Shown here piece after piece: positions 20,959 through 32,804 of a DNA stretch of 64,000 nt. This stretch comes from Symbiodinium natans (taxonomy: Eukaryota; Sar; Dinophyceae; Suessiales; Symbiodiniaceae). Every line of letters starts with the position of its first letter. Position 1 is the first letter of the stretch. Location of the stretch: NCBI GenBank assembly GCA_905221605.1, contig CAJNDS010001779.1, positions 186,001-250,000 on the forward strand. The letters run 5' to 3'. The translations under genes and the position numbers were made by a program. The notes beneath the pieces were generated by a model that was not told where the DNA came from, made no database searches, and saw only the letters and a list, made by a program, of their open reading frames with translations.

Positions 20959-21497
20959 CTGAGGGGGGGCTCGGCAAATGCAGGAGTTCAAGATGCAAGG
21001 TTCAAGGTTTTTATTATATTCTTATGATCTAAATAACTTAAAATACCTATTTCAGTTACTAATAATTGCTTGCTCATTGATTCATAGAATCCTTTTGAGT
21101 TGGAGGGGCTGTGGGATTTGCGTGCGTAGAGCTTTAGGTCTTGGGCACGTGCGTCTAGAGTTTGCGAGGGTTGGGGATTGTTGCAGGGACGCAGTCGGCA
21201 GTTTTAGGCAGTGCATGCGTGTACGTGGTGCTGGCCGAGAACATGCGATTTAGCCAGGCAAACTGGACGGAAGATTGGGTGTCTGAAGTAACCTTAACTG
21301 CTTGCTTTGGAGTTAGGTCCACTGCTTCGAGGTTTAGGGTTTCGGGCTGCAAGATGAGTCCCATACACTCAAGGTGCTTCAAAAAATGTCATCGAATTCA
21401 AGGTGCTCCAAAAAGTCATTGAAATGCATTTTCAACTCCAATGTCCATCGGTTTATGCAAAACTACTGCAAAAGTCTCAGAGCCCTGAACCCTAAAC

Positions 21498-21559
21498 CCT
21501 GCAATGCCAATCTGGGAGCCCGGCCCAGCTGGTTAAAGCCAAGGTCCAGGGTCAGGTGC
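21498..21559 (-). CDS. Leucine-rich-repeat candidate exon with telomeric splice donor
   Basis: 62 nt: 1 nt, 20 codons, then 1 nt. Sense TATCAAG|GCACC at the 5' side and TTGCAGG|GTTTAGGG at the 3' side. The peptide HLTLDLGFNQLGRAPRLALQ matches LxLxLxxNxLG. Entry fits exon 24204-24306 (which exits with CA, completing CAG), and exit fits 20899-20958. Confidence 0.55.
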
Positions 21560-21589
21560 CTTGATAGTTTGAGGGCTGTTTGAGGGCTG

Positions 21590-21685
21590 AGGGTTTAGGG
21601 TTTAGGGTTAGGGTTTAGGGTTTAGGGTTTAGGGTTTAGGGTTTAGGGTTTAGGGTTTAGGGTTTAGGGTTTAGGGTTTAGGGCG
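21590..21685 (+). repeat. TTTAGGG array
   Basis: About thirteen units to the right of an LRR candidate exon. Confidence 0.95.
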
Positions 21686-22135
21686 ATACAAAGGGTTAGG
21701 GGCTTAACTTGGGCTTCTTCGTACAATAAGAGGACACTGTGCGGCCTGACCTGCATTTTGTGGAGTCTTTGATGAAAAGATCGACTTGTTGTTCTAGACG
21801 CCCGCCTCCCAAGTGACATTACATATATATGTTTATATACACGTACATATATATATATATACACACGCACAGATTCTCTAAGCTTAACCGAATCCGCTCG
21901 CCCAAATTCTGAGGGTTGGGCTTGCTTTCACATTTAGGAGACTGTTGGGGATCGTCACTTTTCGGCCGTAGGGTTTGCCGAGCCTACAAGCATTCGCATG
22001 CGTTGTTTGTCTATCTGGTCATCTAGTGATGCCATGCTAGAGCAGCAACAGAACATGTTCACTCCCGCACAATCCCCCATTGCAACAAAAGCTTGTTCGG
22101 GATCCTTAACAGTAGGTGGAAAAGATGTTCACACA

Positions 22136-22678
<543 letters not shown>

Positions 22679-22849
22679 ACCTTTTGCGCAACCAAGGCTG
22701 ATTTTCTCCCATCACCCAGCATGCGGACATTGTATTTCCACTTGCCAAAGCATGCTGAGGTTGATATCTTCTTTGCTGCGCCCCCAGATCATCTCCCTCC
22801 AAGATTTAGCTCTGTAAATCCTTTGAGGCGCAGAACCGAGAGGAGCCCT

Positions 22850-23300
22850 AAGCCTAAACCCTAAACCCTAAGCCCTAAACCCTAAACCCTAAACCCTAAG
22901 CCCTATAAGCCCTAAACCCCAAACCCCAAACCCCAAACCCCAAACCCTAAACCCTAAACCCTAAACCCTAAACCCTAAACCCTAAACCCTAAACCCTAAA
23001 CCCTAAACCCTAAACCCTAAACCCTAAACCCGAACCCGGAGCCCAGTGAAGCCCAGTGAAGCCCAGCGGCTCAAGCTTTGCCGGCGGCCGTGCAGACGCC
23101 AGGGCCTTTGCACCTTCTGGGCCTGGAGTGGAGAAGCCCCCGGTGCAGCTGAGGTGGGGCTTAGGGGCAGTTGTGGCCCGAAGCCCTAAACCGTAAACCC
23201 GAAGCCCTAAACCCTAAACCCTAAACCCTAAACCCTAAACCCTAAACCCTAAACCCTAAACCCTAAACCCTAAACCCTACACCCTAAACCCTGAACCTTA
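22850..23300 (-). repeat. Two CCCTAAA arrays around a unique island
   Basis: 22850-23035 (about 25 units with CCCCAAA and CCCTAAG variants) and 23180-23295. The island 23036-23165 has coding-like composition on the minus strand (includes GGFSTPGPEGAKALASARPP) but I cannot define its ends. Confidence 0.85.
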
Positions 23301-24203
23301 ATAGGGTTTAGGGTTGCAGCTTTGTGGAGCTTGGGGCTCTCCATCTCCATGAAAGCAAGAGAACCCTAAACCCTAAACCCTAAACCCTAAACCCAAAACC
23401 CAAAACCCTAAACCCTAAACCCTAAACCCTAAACCCAAAACCCTACTCCATTTAGAATGATACCGTCGAGTGGTCAGTGGTTCTCTCAATATGAAAAGGA
23501 ATTTGTCAGTCCTCAGAGAGACCAATATTCCTTAACCCAAGGCACCTGAATGAAGACCCTAAACCCTAAACCCTAAGCCCTAAGCCCTAAACCCTAAACC
23601 GAAACCCTAAACCCTAAACCCTAACCCTAAACCCTAAACCCTAAACCCTATTCGTATATACTTGGAGGCTCATGGGCACTTCGAAGTAGGGTTCCCTCAA
23701 CAAGCCATAGCTACCGTACTCATAACCCTACTAAGAAACCTCTAAGGAAGGGCTCCTTGTACTTGATGACGGGGGTGTGGGGGACTCCCCGGGTCTCAAG
23801 TCAAAGGTCTAGGGTTAAGGCTTCAGCGTTTAGGGTTTAGGGTTAAGGCTTCAGGGTTTAGGGTTTAGGGCGGCTTCAGGGTTTGGGGTTTTGGGTTAAG
23901 GCTTCAGGGTTTCGGGTTCCGGGGTCAGGGTGGGCTTAAGCACCATTGCTGCTACTTCGCCGTCGATGTCTCTTTTGGCATGGGGAGTGGAAGCCTTCGA
24001 AGGAGAAATGCAGATACAGTTATGGCCATGAAAAAAACATATTGCGTCTGTGTATACTTCTAAAACCCCGTAACCCCTCAACCCTCAACCGGAACGCCAC
24101 CCTAACCCCTAGCCCCTAACCCCTAACCCCTAACCCCTAACCCCTAAACCCCAAACCCCAAACCCTAAACCCCAAACCCTAGCCCTAAACCCGAAACCCT
24201 TAC

Positions 24204-24306
24204 TGGGGCTCCCGGCCCAGTCGGTTGCCCGGCAGCTCCAGCTTGAGCGTCCGCAGCTGGGTGAGGCTCCCAAGGGCTGCGGCCAGGCGCTGGACCCCTC
24301 GCTCAC
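24204..24306 (-). CDS. Leucine-rich-repeat candidate exon
   Basis: 103 nt: 2 nt, 33 codons, then 2 nt. Sense GCGCCGAG|GTGAGC at the 5' side and GAGCCCCA|GTAAGGG at the 3' side. The peptide has RGVQRLAAALGSLTQLRTLK followed by LELPGNRLGREP, one full ribonuclease-inhibitor-like LRR unit. The intron begins GTAAGGGTTTCGGGTTTAGGG, so telomeric repeats start within its first bases. The phase joins exon 24473-24557. Confidence 0.6.
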
Positions 24307-24472
24307 CTCGGCGCCAGATGACAGAAGTCCTTTGCCAATTACATACAAGTACTATATTTGTATATTTTTCATATATATATATATATGTCATACATATATA
24401 GAGAGGGTGTATATAAACTATAAACATATTATGTATACAGTCTACCGAATGTAAGAAGCAGATTCCACGTAC

Positions 24473-24557
24473 CCTGGCACCCAATGCCTGCCAGCATCCA
24501 GCACACGTCGCCAAGGTCCCGGCCTAACGCGTTGCTCCCGAGGTTCAGGGCCAGCGC
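24473..24557 (-). CDS. Leucine-rich-repeat candidate exon
   Basis: 85 nt: 28 codons plus 1 nt. Sense ACTGTCAG|GCGCTGG at the 5' side and GCCAGG|GTACGTGG at the 3' side. The peptide ALALNLGSNALGRDLGDV is a clear LRR. The length equals one 28-residue LRR unit, as expected when repeats and exons coincide. It follows exon 25727-25780 in phase 0. Confidence 0.6.
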
Positions 24558-25370
24558 CTGACAGTTTAGGGCTTGGGGTTTAGGGTTTAGGTTTTCGGGT
24601 TTAGGGTTTAAGGTTTACCCACTACACGATATTGTACTATGATGGGTACATGTAATATTGGGGGCTGGCAGGGTGGCAAGCAGTTTTGCACTGGTTATTG
24701 ACCCACATGATGAGTATTTGGGGTACTGCAAGGATTCTTCTATCATAGACTTCAAGGCTGAATTCATAACCATGGCACCTATCGATTTAGCAGCAGCTAT
24801 GGACCCTCATCCGAAAACAGACCTTCCAGAAGCACTGAACCCACCATTCTCCCAAAGAACCTTCAACCCTGTACACCGACAACCATCCCTAAACCCTACA
24901 CCCTAAACCCTAAACCCAAACCCCAAACCCTACACCCTAAACCCTAAACCTAAACCCCAAACCCTGCCTGAAGCTGTGTGTGCTGTCCGTAGGCCAGCGC
25001 GATGTACTCTGCTCCAAACGGTCCTCGGGTTCGGCGGTTTGAGGGTTCCATTATTGGGGCCCAGGGTCGGGGGGTGTTTAGGGTTTAGGGTTTGGGGTTT
25101 GGGGTTTAGGGTTCAGGGTTTAGTGTTTAGAACTTAGGGTTTAGGGTTCAAGGGGGTACGTAACCCAAGACTCCCTAAAACTCTCCCCATCAACCCCGCT
25201 CCCCGGCCCAACAATTAAGGTTACTAGAACACTTCAGGACACAAAAACTAGACCCAAGAGCAACCTAGGAACAAAAAGGGTACCCTTTTTGGTTTCAAGG
25301 GAACCCAAACCCTAAAACAAAGGGGAATAGGGCCTACCCTGGGTCCTAGGGAATGAGGACATGTTGGAGT

Positions 25371-25726
25371 AAACCCTAAACCCTAAACCCTAAACCCTAA
25401 ACCCTAAACCCTAAACCCTAAACCCTAAACCCTAAACCCTAAACCCTAAACCCTAAACCCTAAACCCTAAACCCTAAACCCTAAACCCTAAACCCTACCT
25501 AAGATTTCGGACTCACCGGGCCGCTCAGGGCTGTTGAGCCCGTCGGGTTCGAAGTTTCAAACTCTTGCACAGGAGCTTGTGTAACCACACCCCTTCTTCG
25601 AAGCGCCAAACCTTAAACTCCAGCCTAAACCCTAAACCCTAAACCCTAAACCCTAAACCCTAAACCCTAAACCCTAAACCCTAAACCCTAAACCCTAAAC
25701 CCTAAACCCTAAACCCTAAACCCTAC
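25371..25726 (-). repeat. Two long CCCTAAA arrays
   Basis: 25371-25498 (about 18 units) and 25625-25726 (about 14 units). The island between them, 25500-25620, contains an open minus-strand stretch with FETSNPTGSTALSGP before a GTGAGT donor; it may be an exon, but it would add non-LRR sequence. Confidence 0.95.
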
Positions 25727-25780
25727 GAGGTGTCTCAGCCCAGGACCCAGCTGGTTCCTCGCCAGATTCAGCGCCACACC
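25727..25780 (-). CDS. Leucine-rich-repeat candidate exon
   Basis: 54 nt, exactly 18 codons. Sense GCGGCAG|GGTGTGG at the 5' side and CACCTC|GTAGGGTTTAGGG at the 3' side. Peptide GVALNLARNQLGPGLRHL. The donor is formed by a shortened telomeric unit. It starts the phase-compatible chain that runs down to 16563. Confidence 0.55.
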
Positions 25781-25805
25781 CTGCCGCGTCGGCAGGTTTT
25801 AGGGT

Positions 25806-26063
25806 TTAGTGGGGGTTTAGGGTTTTGGGGTCTAAGGTGAAGGCGCCGGTTACTACATGAGTTTCGATCCAGATGCTAACAAACGCAAATAGGCTGATGG
25901 ATTCTATGCCCGCTGAAAACCCTGGCATCGAACGGGATCTCAGTTCAGCACCATTCAAAAGCAACCGATGGTGGTAAGTCTTCACAAATCTTTCAAAGAA
26001 TCCCAGCCGCGTGCCAGTCGCAAACTTGAGAGCCGTCAACGCCCGTAACTCGTACGTGCTCAC
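25806..26063 (-). CDS. Open stretch, possible exon sequence
   Basis: The minus strand is open here and includes LRALTALKFATGTRLGFFER and FVKTYHHRLLLNGAELRSRS. Composition is protein-like and leucine-rich but no LRR register is clear. Splice ends are not determined. The plus strand is also partly open. Confidence 0.25.
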   Translation of the reverse strand: MSTYELRALTALKFATGTRLGFFERFVKTYHHRLLLNGAELRSRSMPGFSAGIESISLFAFVSIWIETHVVTGAFTLDPKTLNPH

Positions 26064-27388
26064 TCCTTTGCGTGGTCTTCTTGTTCGACTACAGAGCGGT
26101 GCTACTTCGCGCCATTTTTCTGGAGTGGTCGCCGTCCAGATGACATTGCTTCACAGAGCACCATTGGCATCTGGAGAGCGTGGATGTAGGGCTTAAGGGT
26201 GAAGGGTTTACCTGGGACTCCATTTACCTACAGTATAGTAATAACTACCCTAAAGTATGTACAACCTATAACATTGCAGGAACAGAGTGTCCCAGGTAGT
26301 GTCTAGGCTTATAAGGCGTTAGACTCGAGATGTGCCTCGGTATTGGTAAGCGCCCTTCTCAAGGGGTTGTGAACCTTAGCTAAGGGACGGTGTGCGCTCA
26401 AACCCTCAACCCCTAAACCCCTTAAAGTTCTAAATCCTAAGCCCTAAGACCTACAAACCCTAAACACTGCCTAAACACTAGGAATCCTTAACCCTACACC
26501 CTAAAACCCCTAAAGGCTACAAATCCGAAACAAGAAAACTCCCCCCCCCCCCCCCCCCCCCGCCCCAAAAGCCTGGAGCTGCTGAAGGTCCCGCACTCCG
26601 GTGGCTAAGGAGGCGGCCTCCCCGGGACCTTTGCATAAGGCTCAGGAAAATTCGGGGCTTCGGGCTTAGGGTTAGCGCTTAGGGTTAGGGCTGAGGGTTT
26701 GTAGGGTAGAGGGTTTATAGGGCTTCGGGTTTATAGGGTTTAGGGCTCAGTAAAGTTTAGGGCTTAGGGTTTAAAGGTTTCGTGGGGCTGCCAAGGTGCC
26801 TGTAAGGAGGGATGAAGGGGGCTGTGGGTGTTCTTGCAAGCGACAAAGGGCGATGCTGCAGTCTTGGGGGCTTCTCTTCGAGGTACTTGGGGTTTAGGGT
26901 TTAGGGTTTAGGGTTTAGGCTTTAGGCTTTAGGCTTTAGCCTTTTACACGGCTGTATGACCTGTGAAGCCAAAGCCTTCGAGACTGTAAAAGCCTTATCT
27001 TGAGCCTTGTCCTTGCGGGTTCAGGATCTGCAGGGCGCGATATATATAGGGGTCGGAATAAATACGAATATTCTTCCCTTCTGGACCCTTTATATGTGTA
27101 CCACAATTGCCCCTAAAAACCCTGCAACCCTAAACCCTAAACCCTGGTAACCCTAAACCCTAAACCCTAAACCCTAAACCCTAAACCCTATTCTTTAAGG
27201 CCTCAGCCCCCCCCCCCCCCCCCACAAAAACAAAACAAACATGTTTCTGGGAATCCGCGCCCAGCGCGCTCTCGCAGAGCTCCACATCCAAGTTGATCCT
27301 GCAGCTGCCCAGGGTTATAGGGTTATAGGGTTTAGGGTTTAGGGTTTAGGGTTTAGGGTTTAGGGTTTAGGGTTTAGGGTTTAATATA

Positions 27389-27501
27389 CTTGGTAGCCCA
27401 GCAACCATATGATGACTAGAGTACCCCCTTTTGGGCTTGATTGCTTTATATAGGGAACCTGGAACCCCAAACAAAGGGGGCAACAGGATTACGCTACCAA
27501 G
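27389..27501. repeat. TA-flanked palindromic element (CTTGGTAGC ends)
   Basis: The ends CTTGGTAGC and GCTACCAAG are inverted. TA lies on both sides (27387-27388 and 27502-27503), the target duplication typical of Tc1/mariner-like and related elements. It is 113 bp long and non-coding. Confidence 0.7.
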
Positions 27502-27649
27502 TACAAGGACTCATCGTAAGAAAACAAACCCTAAACCCTAAACCCTAAACCCTGAACCCTAAACCCTACACCCTACACCCTAAACCCGAGTCGTCTTCTG
27601 TGCCGCTCGGCAGACACACAAGGGCTCAAGATCCTTCTGAGTACTCCGA

Positions 27650-27790
27650 CTTGGAGGTTCAGGGTACGTATAACCCCATATCGAACTGCACCTATAAGCC
27701 CCTAAACCCTAAACCCTAAACCCTAAACCCTAAACCCCTAAGTCCTCCGAGTAGGTTATGAGTGGGTTTCTAATTGGGGTGTGCTCGTAC
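27650..27790. repeat. CTTGGAGGTTC-family element interrupted by a CCCTAAA array
   Basis: The left half (CTTGGAGGTTCAGGGTACGT, ATAACCCC) and right half (TAAGTCCTCCGAGTAGGTTA) of this dispersed family are separated by five CCCTAAA units at about 27702-27740. The telomeric repeat seems to have arrived after the element, or to have replaced its centre. Confidence 0.6.
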
Positions 27791-28005
27791 CTGTATCAAT
27801 ACATCCGATCCGACGCACAGGGAGGCACATGAACCTTGCTAGGCATAGCCCAGGTCATATGATAACAGGGCATGTGCAGAAACTTGCTTGCAAGCACACC
27901 CACACCCACACCAGTTCGTCGTAAATCCAAAGCTCTGACCTTGAAGCCAGAATCCCAAGCCCTCAACAGGTCGCAGCACACCATGTCAAAGCTGAAGCCC
28001 TAAAC

Positions 28006-28078
28006 AGCCCAGCGTCAGATGGTTCGCTTCGCGGAGGGTATTGGCGATGAGGCCGATGCCGTCGCACCCTCGGTGATG
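28006..28078 (-). CDS. Leucine-rich-repeat candidate exon with telomeric donor
   Basis: 73 nt. Sense ACCCAAG|CATCACC at the 5' side and CTGGGCT|GTTTAGGG at the 3' side. The peptide HHRGCDGIGLIANTLREANH, then LTLG, fits the GIGLIANTL...LTLG spacing of LRR units. Its exit phase (1 nt) does not fit the next exon found (25727), so exons are missing between them or the donor differs. Confidence 0.45.
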
Positions 28079-28207
28079 CTTGGGTTTACTGGATTACTGG
28101 TGAGCAATCTTCATCCTAAAGTATCTCTCTCTCTCTCTGTCTCTCTCTGTCCCCTGTGCTTGCTGGGCTTCTCTGAGGGTTGAACTTCATTTCGTGCTCA
28201 TGCTGCT

Positions 28208-28226
28208 TTGGGGGGGGGGGGGGGGG
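28208..28226. repeat. G-run in a low-complexity island
   Basis: A homopolymer of about 18 G bases, preceded by a CTCTCTGT tract (28124-28152). Confidence 0.9.
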
Positions 28227-28794
28227 AAGGTCAGCTTGGTGCATCAGTTCAGATGGACTGAGTTCAGGATTGCTTGTCGAGAGCAGAGGATCACTCCTTG
28301 GTGGATGTGCGCATGGAGGTCATGTTCCCCGAAACACCACAAACCTTATAAACCCTATAAACCCCAGAAACCCAATTACCCCATAAACCCTATAAACCCT
28401 ATAAACCCTATAAAGCCATAAACTCTATAAACCCAGCTCTTACCGCAAAGCCTGTTGTGGTGAGATGTTTCGGGACACGCGCCCGGCATCTATAGCGTGT
28501 ACCATGACAGCCTTCCCTGCTTCAAAAGGGCCGCCGCAGCCGCTGCTCTCCATCGTCGGCTCTCAGTTTAGGGCTATTTGGGTGTAGAGTTGCCACCGCC
28601 TCGGACTGAAGCACCATGGCCGGTGCGCTGCCACCCTTCCCGCCTCTGGCCTACCAGCTCTGCAACTACCCTGCCCGGAGCAGCCTTGTACCTTCTTATA
28701 CCTAGAGGAAGTGGTAGGGGACATGGTATAAAATACTCTCAAACATAAGCCCAAGCCCGAATCCCTGGCGAAGTTCGGGGATGGGCAGTGTCTG

Positions 28795-28880
28795 AGTACG
28801 GCGCCCAGTTTGTTGCAGGACAGGTTCAGCGTCAGAGCCTCGTCCATCAGCAGGGCTCCTCGCCGGGAGATGCTGAACTT
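28795..28880 (-). CDS. Leucine-rich-repeat candidate exon
   Basis: Sense 5' side AACTCCAG|AAGTTCAGC. The peptide includes LLMDEALTLNLSCNKLGAVL, a clear LxLxLxxNxLG unit. No convincing donor is visible nearby; the 3' limit is approximate. Confidence 0.5.
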
Positions 28881-28993
28881 CTGGAGTTTTGGGGCTTAGG
28901 GTCCCGAACTCCCCAGAGCTTGCAGGAACCCTCAACCCTAAAAACCCTCAACCCTAAACCCTAAACACCCTACACCCTAAACCCCAAATTAAC

Positions 28994-29121
28994 TTGCAGA
29001 ACCGCCCAGGTGGCCGACGAACAGGAGAGCTTCGGAAAGGCCCCTCGTAGCTCCTGGAAGGACACCCAGGACGTCCGCCGCGCCACTGGCAAAGCCCTTG
29101 AGGTCGAGTTCGAAGGCCTTC
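28994..29121 (-). CDS. Candidate exon, LRR-like
   Basis: 128 nt. Sense TGCCAAG|GAAGGCC at the 5' side and TCTGCAA|GTTAAT at the 3' side. The peptide has KAFELDLKGFASGAADVLGV and a following helical stretch. FELDLKGFASG fits a degenerate LRR strand and turn. Confidence 0.45.
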
Positions 29122-29143
29122 CTTGGCAAAATCCAGTTACAGG

Positions 29144-29245
29144 GTTTAGGGTTTAGGGTTTGGGGTTTGGGGTTTAGGGTTTAGGGTTTAGGGTTTAGGG
29201 TTTAGGGTTTAGGGTTTAGGGTTTAGGGTTTAGGGTTTAGGGCTA
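29144..29245 (+). repeat. TTTAGGG array
   Basis: About fourteen units with two TTTGGGG variants, just right of a candidate exon. Confidence 0.95.
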
Positions 29246-29266
29246 GGTTCAGCGTGCTGATAACCC

Positions 29267-29332
29267 CACGTCCTCTAAGTAGGTTACAAGTAGACTTACA
29301 ATTGGGTTTATAAGTACCCATGAATCTCCAAG
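29267..29332. repeat. Right half of a CTTGGAGGTTC-family element
   Basis: TCCTCTAAGTAGGTTACAAG, then GGGTTTATAAGTACCCATGA and CTCCAAG followed by TA. The left half is missing and telomeric repeats lie upstream. Confidence 0.55.
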
Positions 29333-29343
29333 TAGGGTTCTCA

Positions 29344-29427
29344 AGGGAGGGGGGTTCAAGGGGTGTGTACTCCCTAAGGCTCCCTAAGCTTCCCTAGGTA
29401 CCTACCCCCCTTGAACTCCCGTCCCTT
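29344..29427. repeat. Palindromic element (GGGAGGGGGGTTCAAGGGG)
   Basis: GGGAGGGGGGTTCAAGGGG on the left and CCCCCCTTGAACTCCCGTCCC-like sequence on the right are imperfect inverse copies. Partial relatives occur near 14770-14850 and 25150-25200. Confidence 0.55.
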
Positions 29428-30485
29428 CAGAACCCTGCAAAGGGTTCAGGGGTTGGGGCTGAAGCTTGGCCAACAACCTGCTCCAAATGGGCCCGCGCCA
29501 CCAACAAAAACAACCGACAAAAACAAGCAAACCCTGATCCAGAACTCCCGAAACACCAAACCCCTAACCCCTAAACCCTAAACCCTAAACCCTAAACCCT
29601 AATGTAGTCAACCCCAAAAGCTTGGAAAACTTTTTTAGGACAAAGAGTGCTGGGATTCCCTCTGCTTTTACTCTTCGGGATTGAGGCTGTTGAGTTTCCA
29701 ACCTTTTTGGCTTCTAGGGTTTAGGGTTTAGGGTTTAGGTTTTAGGGTTTCTGCTGTAATCCCCAAACATGGACCCCCGATGATCGGCCCAGCTTCTGTC
29801 CCTCGCTGAGGAGCATGACCAGGAAGCGGAGAGCACCTGGGCTTATACCAGGCAGAGGTAGTAGGGACCCCTGGGCCCACTTTTTGGAGCCCTAGGTTTA
29901 GGGTTTAGGGTTTAGGGTTTAGGGTTCAGGGCTCAGGGCTCAGGGCTTAGGGTTCAGGGCTGAGGGTTCATGCTTGAACCCCTATACCCTACCACCCTTG
30001 GCTCTTTGCCGGGCGACAGAGCATGTTGTGGCGAAAGACAAGAGAGAGAGAGAGAGAGAGAGAGAGCCACATCCAGGGCCTGAATACGCTAGCCAAAACA
30101 AGGTGAACCGTTTTTTGTATAGTAGGATTCTACATAGCCAAAAAGGGTTCAGGTTGCCTACCCCGGCGCTAAACAACTCAAACCCAAAGCCCTTGCCGAA
30201 GGGTTGTTCAGGACTCTAACTATGCTCCAAAACGTTCCAAAGCTCGGTGCACGCTCGTGGCTTTTGCTTCCCTCGGAGCCATGAAAGAACTAGTTCTGAA
30301 TATTCCCGTAGGTTTTAAACAAGCCACAAACATAATCTCCAAGGAGACCCAAACGCCTTAAACGCCTCAGCAACGATCCTTCCCAACGAGCAGCTTAGTG
30401 ATGTAAGGCCCCCAAAGGCCCCCACACCCTAAATGCTAAGCCCAATAAACCCTACACCGTGCCTACCCCCAGACCCCTGAGAGGA

Positions 30486-30573
30486 TCCAAAAAAGTAGAT
30501 CCCTTTAAGGGCTCCTACAAGAAAGAGCCAAGAGTCTAGGGTACCCTTTGGGGGGGGTTCTACTTTTTGGGAA
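30486..30573. repeat. Palindromic element (CCAAAAAAGTAGATCCC)
   Basis: TCCAAAAAAGTAGATCCC and GGGTTCTACTTTTTGGGA face each other across about 50 bp. Confidence 0.5.
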
Positions 30574-30635
30574 CCCTAAACCCTGAACCCTAACCCTAAA
30601 CCCTGAACCCTAAACCCGAAACCCTAAACCCTAAC

Positions 30636-30757
30636 CCTTTTTGAAGGCCTCGGAGCATGGCGTTGGTCTGGGCCAGCTGAAATGCTTCGACGTAGGTCAT
30701 CTTCTTGCTCCGCACCTCGGGCTGCACCATGAAAGGCCCAAGCAAGTCGGCAGTCGG
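30636..30757 (-). CDS. Candidate exon, unknown protein
   Basis: 122 nt. Sense GAGGTCAG|CCGACTG at the 5' side and CAAAAAGG|GTTAGGGTTTAGGG at the 3' side. The peptide has PTADLLGPFMVQPEVRSKKM and TYVEAFQLAQTNAMLRGLQK, which reads well as protein. No family recognised. The donor lies in a shortened telomeric unit. Confidence 0.5.
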
Positions 30758-30782
30758 CTGACCTCCAAAAAAAAGGAGGGTC

Positions 30783-30916
30783 CCTAAAGCCAAGAGCCCT
30801 AAAGCCCTAAAGCCAAGAGCCCTAAGCCCTAAGCCCTAAGCCCTAAGCCCTAAGCCCTAAGCCCTAAGCCCTAAGCCCTACTAAGCCCTAAGCCCTAAGC
30901 CCTAAGCCCTAAGCCG
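30783..30916 (-). repeat. Homogenised CCCTAAG variant array
   Basis: About eighteen CCCTAAG units (CTTAGGG on the other strand), with one CTA insertion near 30881. A single-base variant of the telomere unit has been amplified locally. The same variant recurs at 19843-19950 and 42058-42085. Confidence 0.92.
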
Positions 30917-31882
30917 CAGAACCGGCACATGGACTGAGAACTCGAAACCCGAAGGCTAAACCCAAAAAGAACCACCAGAGCCAGGTCTCTACTTGATGGT
31001 CCCTAAACCGGAAACCCTGAATGCTCTCATGTCTCTAAGCGCACCGCCTGGGCCGCCCAGTCCTGAACGCAGAAGTGGGCTGGTGGTATGGGGCTTGTAG
31101 GGTTTATAGGAATGAGCGGCTTTGTAGGAGGTTCAATGGTTTGTTTAAGGCGGCTAATTGGTTGTAACTGAAATTCACCTGATGTGCGTGGGGGCTATAA
31201 CCTTCAAGTATCTGTCTGGCGGGGAGGCTCCCCACTCTCGCCCATTCAGTGGTTGAGCGCCACTACTGACTGTAAGCCGACACCGAAAACTCTGAGCCCT
31301 CCACCCACAGCGCTCTCTTGCCCCCTTAATCAAGGAATGGACCTCTATTCTCAAATAACATGTAGAACCTAAGTGCAACTTTAGGGAAATTTTTCTTCAT
31401 ATGGGCACTTAAGTGAGATGGCAAGGGCGACGCCTCAGCGGCCAGGAGCTCGTGAAAACGCAGGTGGTAGAGCTGTATCTTGGCGCACTTGCTTTAAGGT
31501 CTGCTTTCGGGCTTGCTCTAGGAGGGCGTAGGCTTTGGGATTTGGGGCTCAGGGTAAAAGGGTGTGTTCGGGCTTGGTTGGACGTTGTTGCGGATTTCGG
31601 CATGCGATTTGAGCACTCATCGCAGTATGATGACTAGTATTCTCATCATCATCATCATCATCATCATCATCCCATGTCCCCCCAACCCCCTGCAGCCTGA
31701 GCCTAAGTCCTCAACCGAGCCTCAACCTGTCCACGTTCCCAGGTTGCCCACACTAACCTGATGCAATAGAAATGGGTGCTGCCTTTTATCGGAGCTTACA
31801 ATATCTTTAAAAGTGAAACAGGGAAGGAACCCTGTAAAGCCCTGTAAACTACTGTAAACCAATAAGCCCTATAAACCCGAAC

Positions 31883-31970
31883 ATGCCCTAAACCCTAAAC
31901 CCTAAACCCGAAACCCTAAACCCTAAACCCTAAACCCTAAACCCTAAACCCTAAACCCTAAACCCTAAAC
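31883..31970 (-). repeat. CCCTAAA array abutting an exon
   Basis: About twelve units. On the minus strand its last unit provides the donor of exon 31971-32063. Confidence 0.95.
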
Positions 31971-32063
31971 CCGCAAAGCATCCTGTAGGGTGTCAACAGT
32001 GGCCTCGTCCCGCGCCGGCTCGAAGAGGAGCACATTTCCCAGGTGTGCCTCTTCGAAGAGCAC
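31971..32063 (-). CDS. Candidate exon, unknown protein, telomeric donor
   Basis: 93 nt, exactly 31 codons. Sense CATGACAG|GTGCTC at the 5' side and TTTGCGG|GTTTAGGG at the 3' side. The peptide contains LFEEAHLGNVLLFEPARDEA and TVDTLQDALR. A weakly similar peptide (ANVALFDQDDAYLSSNT) is encoded near 49320-49410. Family unknown. Confidence 0.5.
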
Positions 32064-32094
32064 CTGTCATGACCGCCTTTGGGACGTTTAGGGG

Positions 32095-32225
32095 AGGGTT
32101 TAGGGTTTAGGGTTTGGGGTTTAGGGTTTAGGGTTTAGGGTTTAGGGTTAGGGGTTTAGGGGTTCAGGGGTTCAGGGGTTCAGGGGTTTAGGGGTTTAGG
32201 GGTTTAGGGGTTTGGGGGGGGGGGT
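32095..32225 (+). repeat. TTTAGGG array passing into an 8-mer TTTAGGGG / TTCAGGGG array
   Basis: Plain heptamers to about 32150, then octamers with an extra G, then a short G-run. Confidence 0.92.
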
Positions 32226-32685
32226 TTTGGGGTTTTGGGGTTTTGGGGTTCAGGGTGCTGGGAGTTTGGTGTTCGTAAGGCTTTGCTGGGTTTCGGGTTA
32301 GGTAGGGTTACCGCCGCATCCGGGTCTTCACTGCCGGCGGGACTGGCAAACGAGAGCTATAGGGTCAAGGTCCGCTTGAGCGAGTGCTGTACTCTCTACC
32401 ATCAGGGTCTTCTGCCCAAACGCAAAGCCAGGCGGGCTTCCGGAGGGGCTTGAGAGGGTTCAGCCTTCCATATTTGACAGCAGCAAGTTGCACCTGGCCT
32501 CCTCTCGCGGTGATGCCTGTCAGCACAGAAGCAGTTTCGTGGGTCGTTTTGACTTACAAAGGGGGACCTCCAGGGGGGACCTCCAAACGGACAAATTACA
32601 AAAGCTGGAGACCAAGAGGGAATTGCTTGGAATCCTCCCACGTGGCTTGCAACACGCTCGGGAAAACAGACAGCCGGAAGCGTGC

Positions 32686-32804
32686 GGGTAGTTCTCTAAA
32701 TTAGGGTCCCCTCTTTTATTCCGGCACCCTTTGGAGAGGACCCCAAACCCGAAGCCCTAAACGCTAAACCCCAAAAGAGACCCTGATTTAGAGAACCACC
32801 CAGG
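32686..32804. repeat. Palindromic element (GGTAGTTCTCTAAATTAGGG family), copy 1
   Basis: GGTAGTTCTCTAAATTAGGG faces CCCTGATTTAGAGAACCACC. A second, diverged member lies at 41931-42035. Confidence 0.65.
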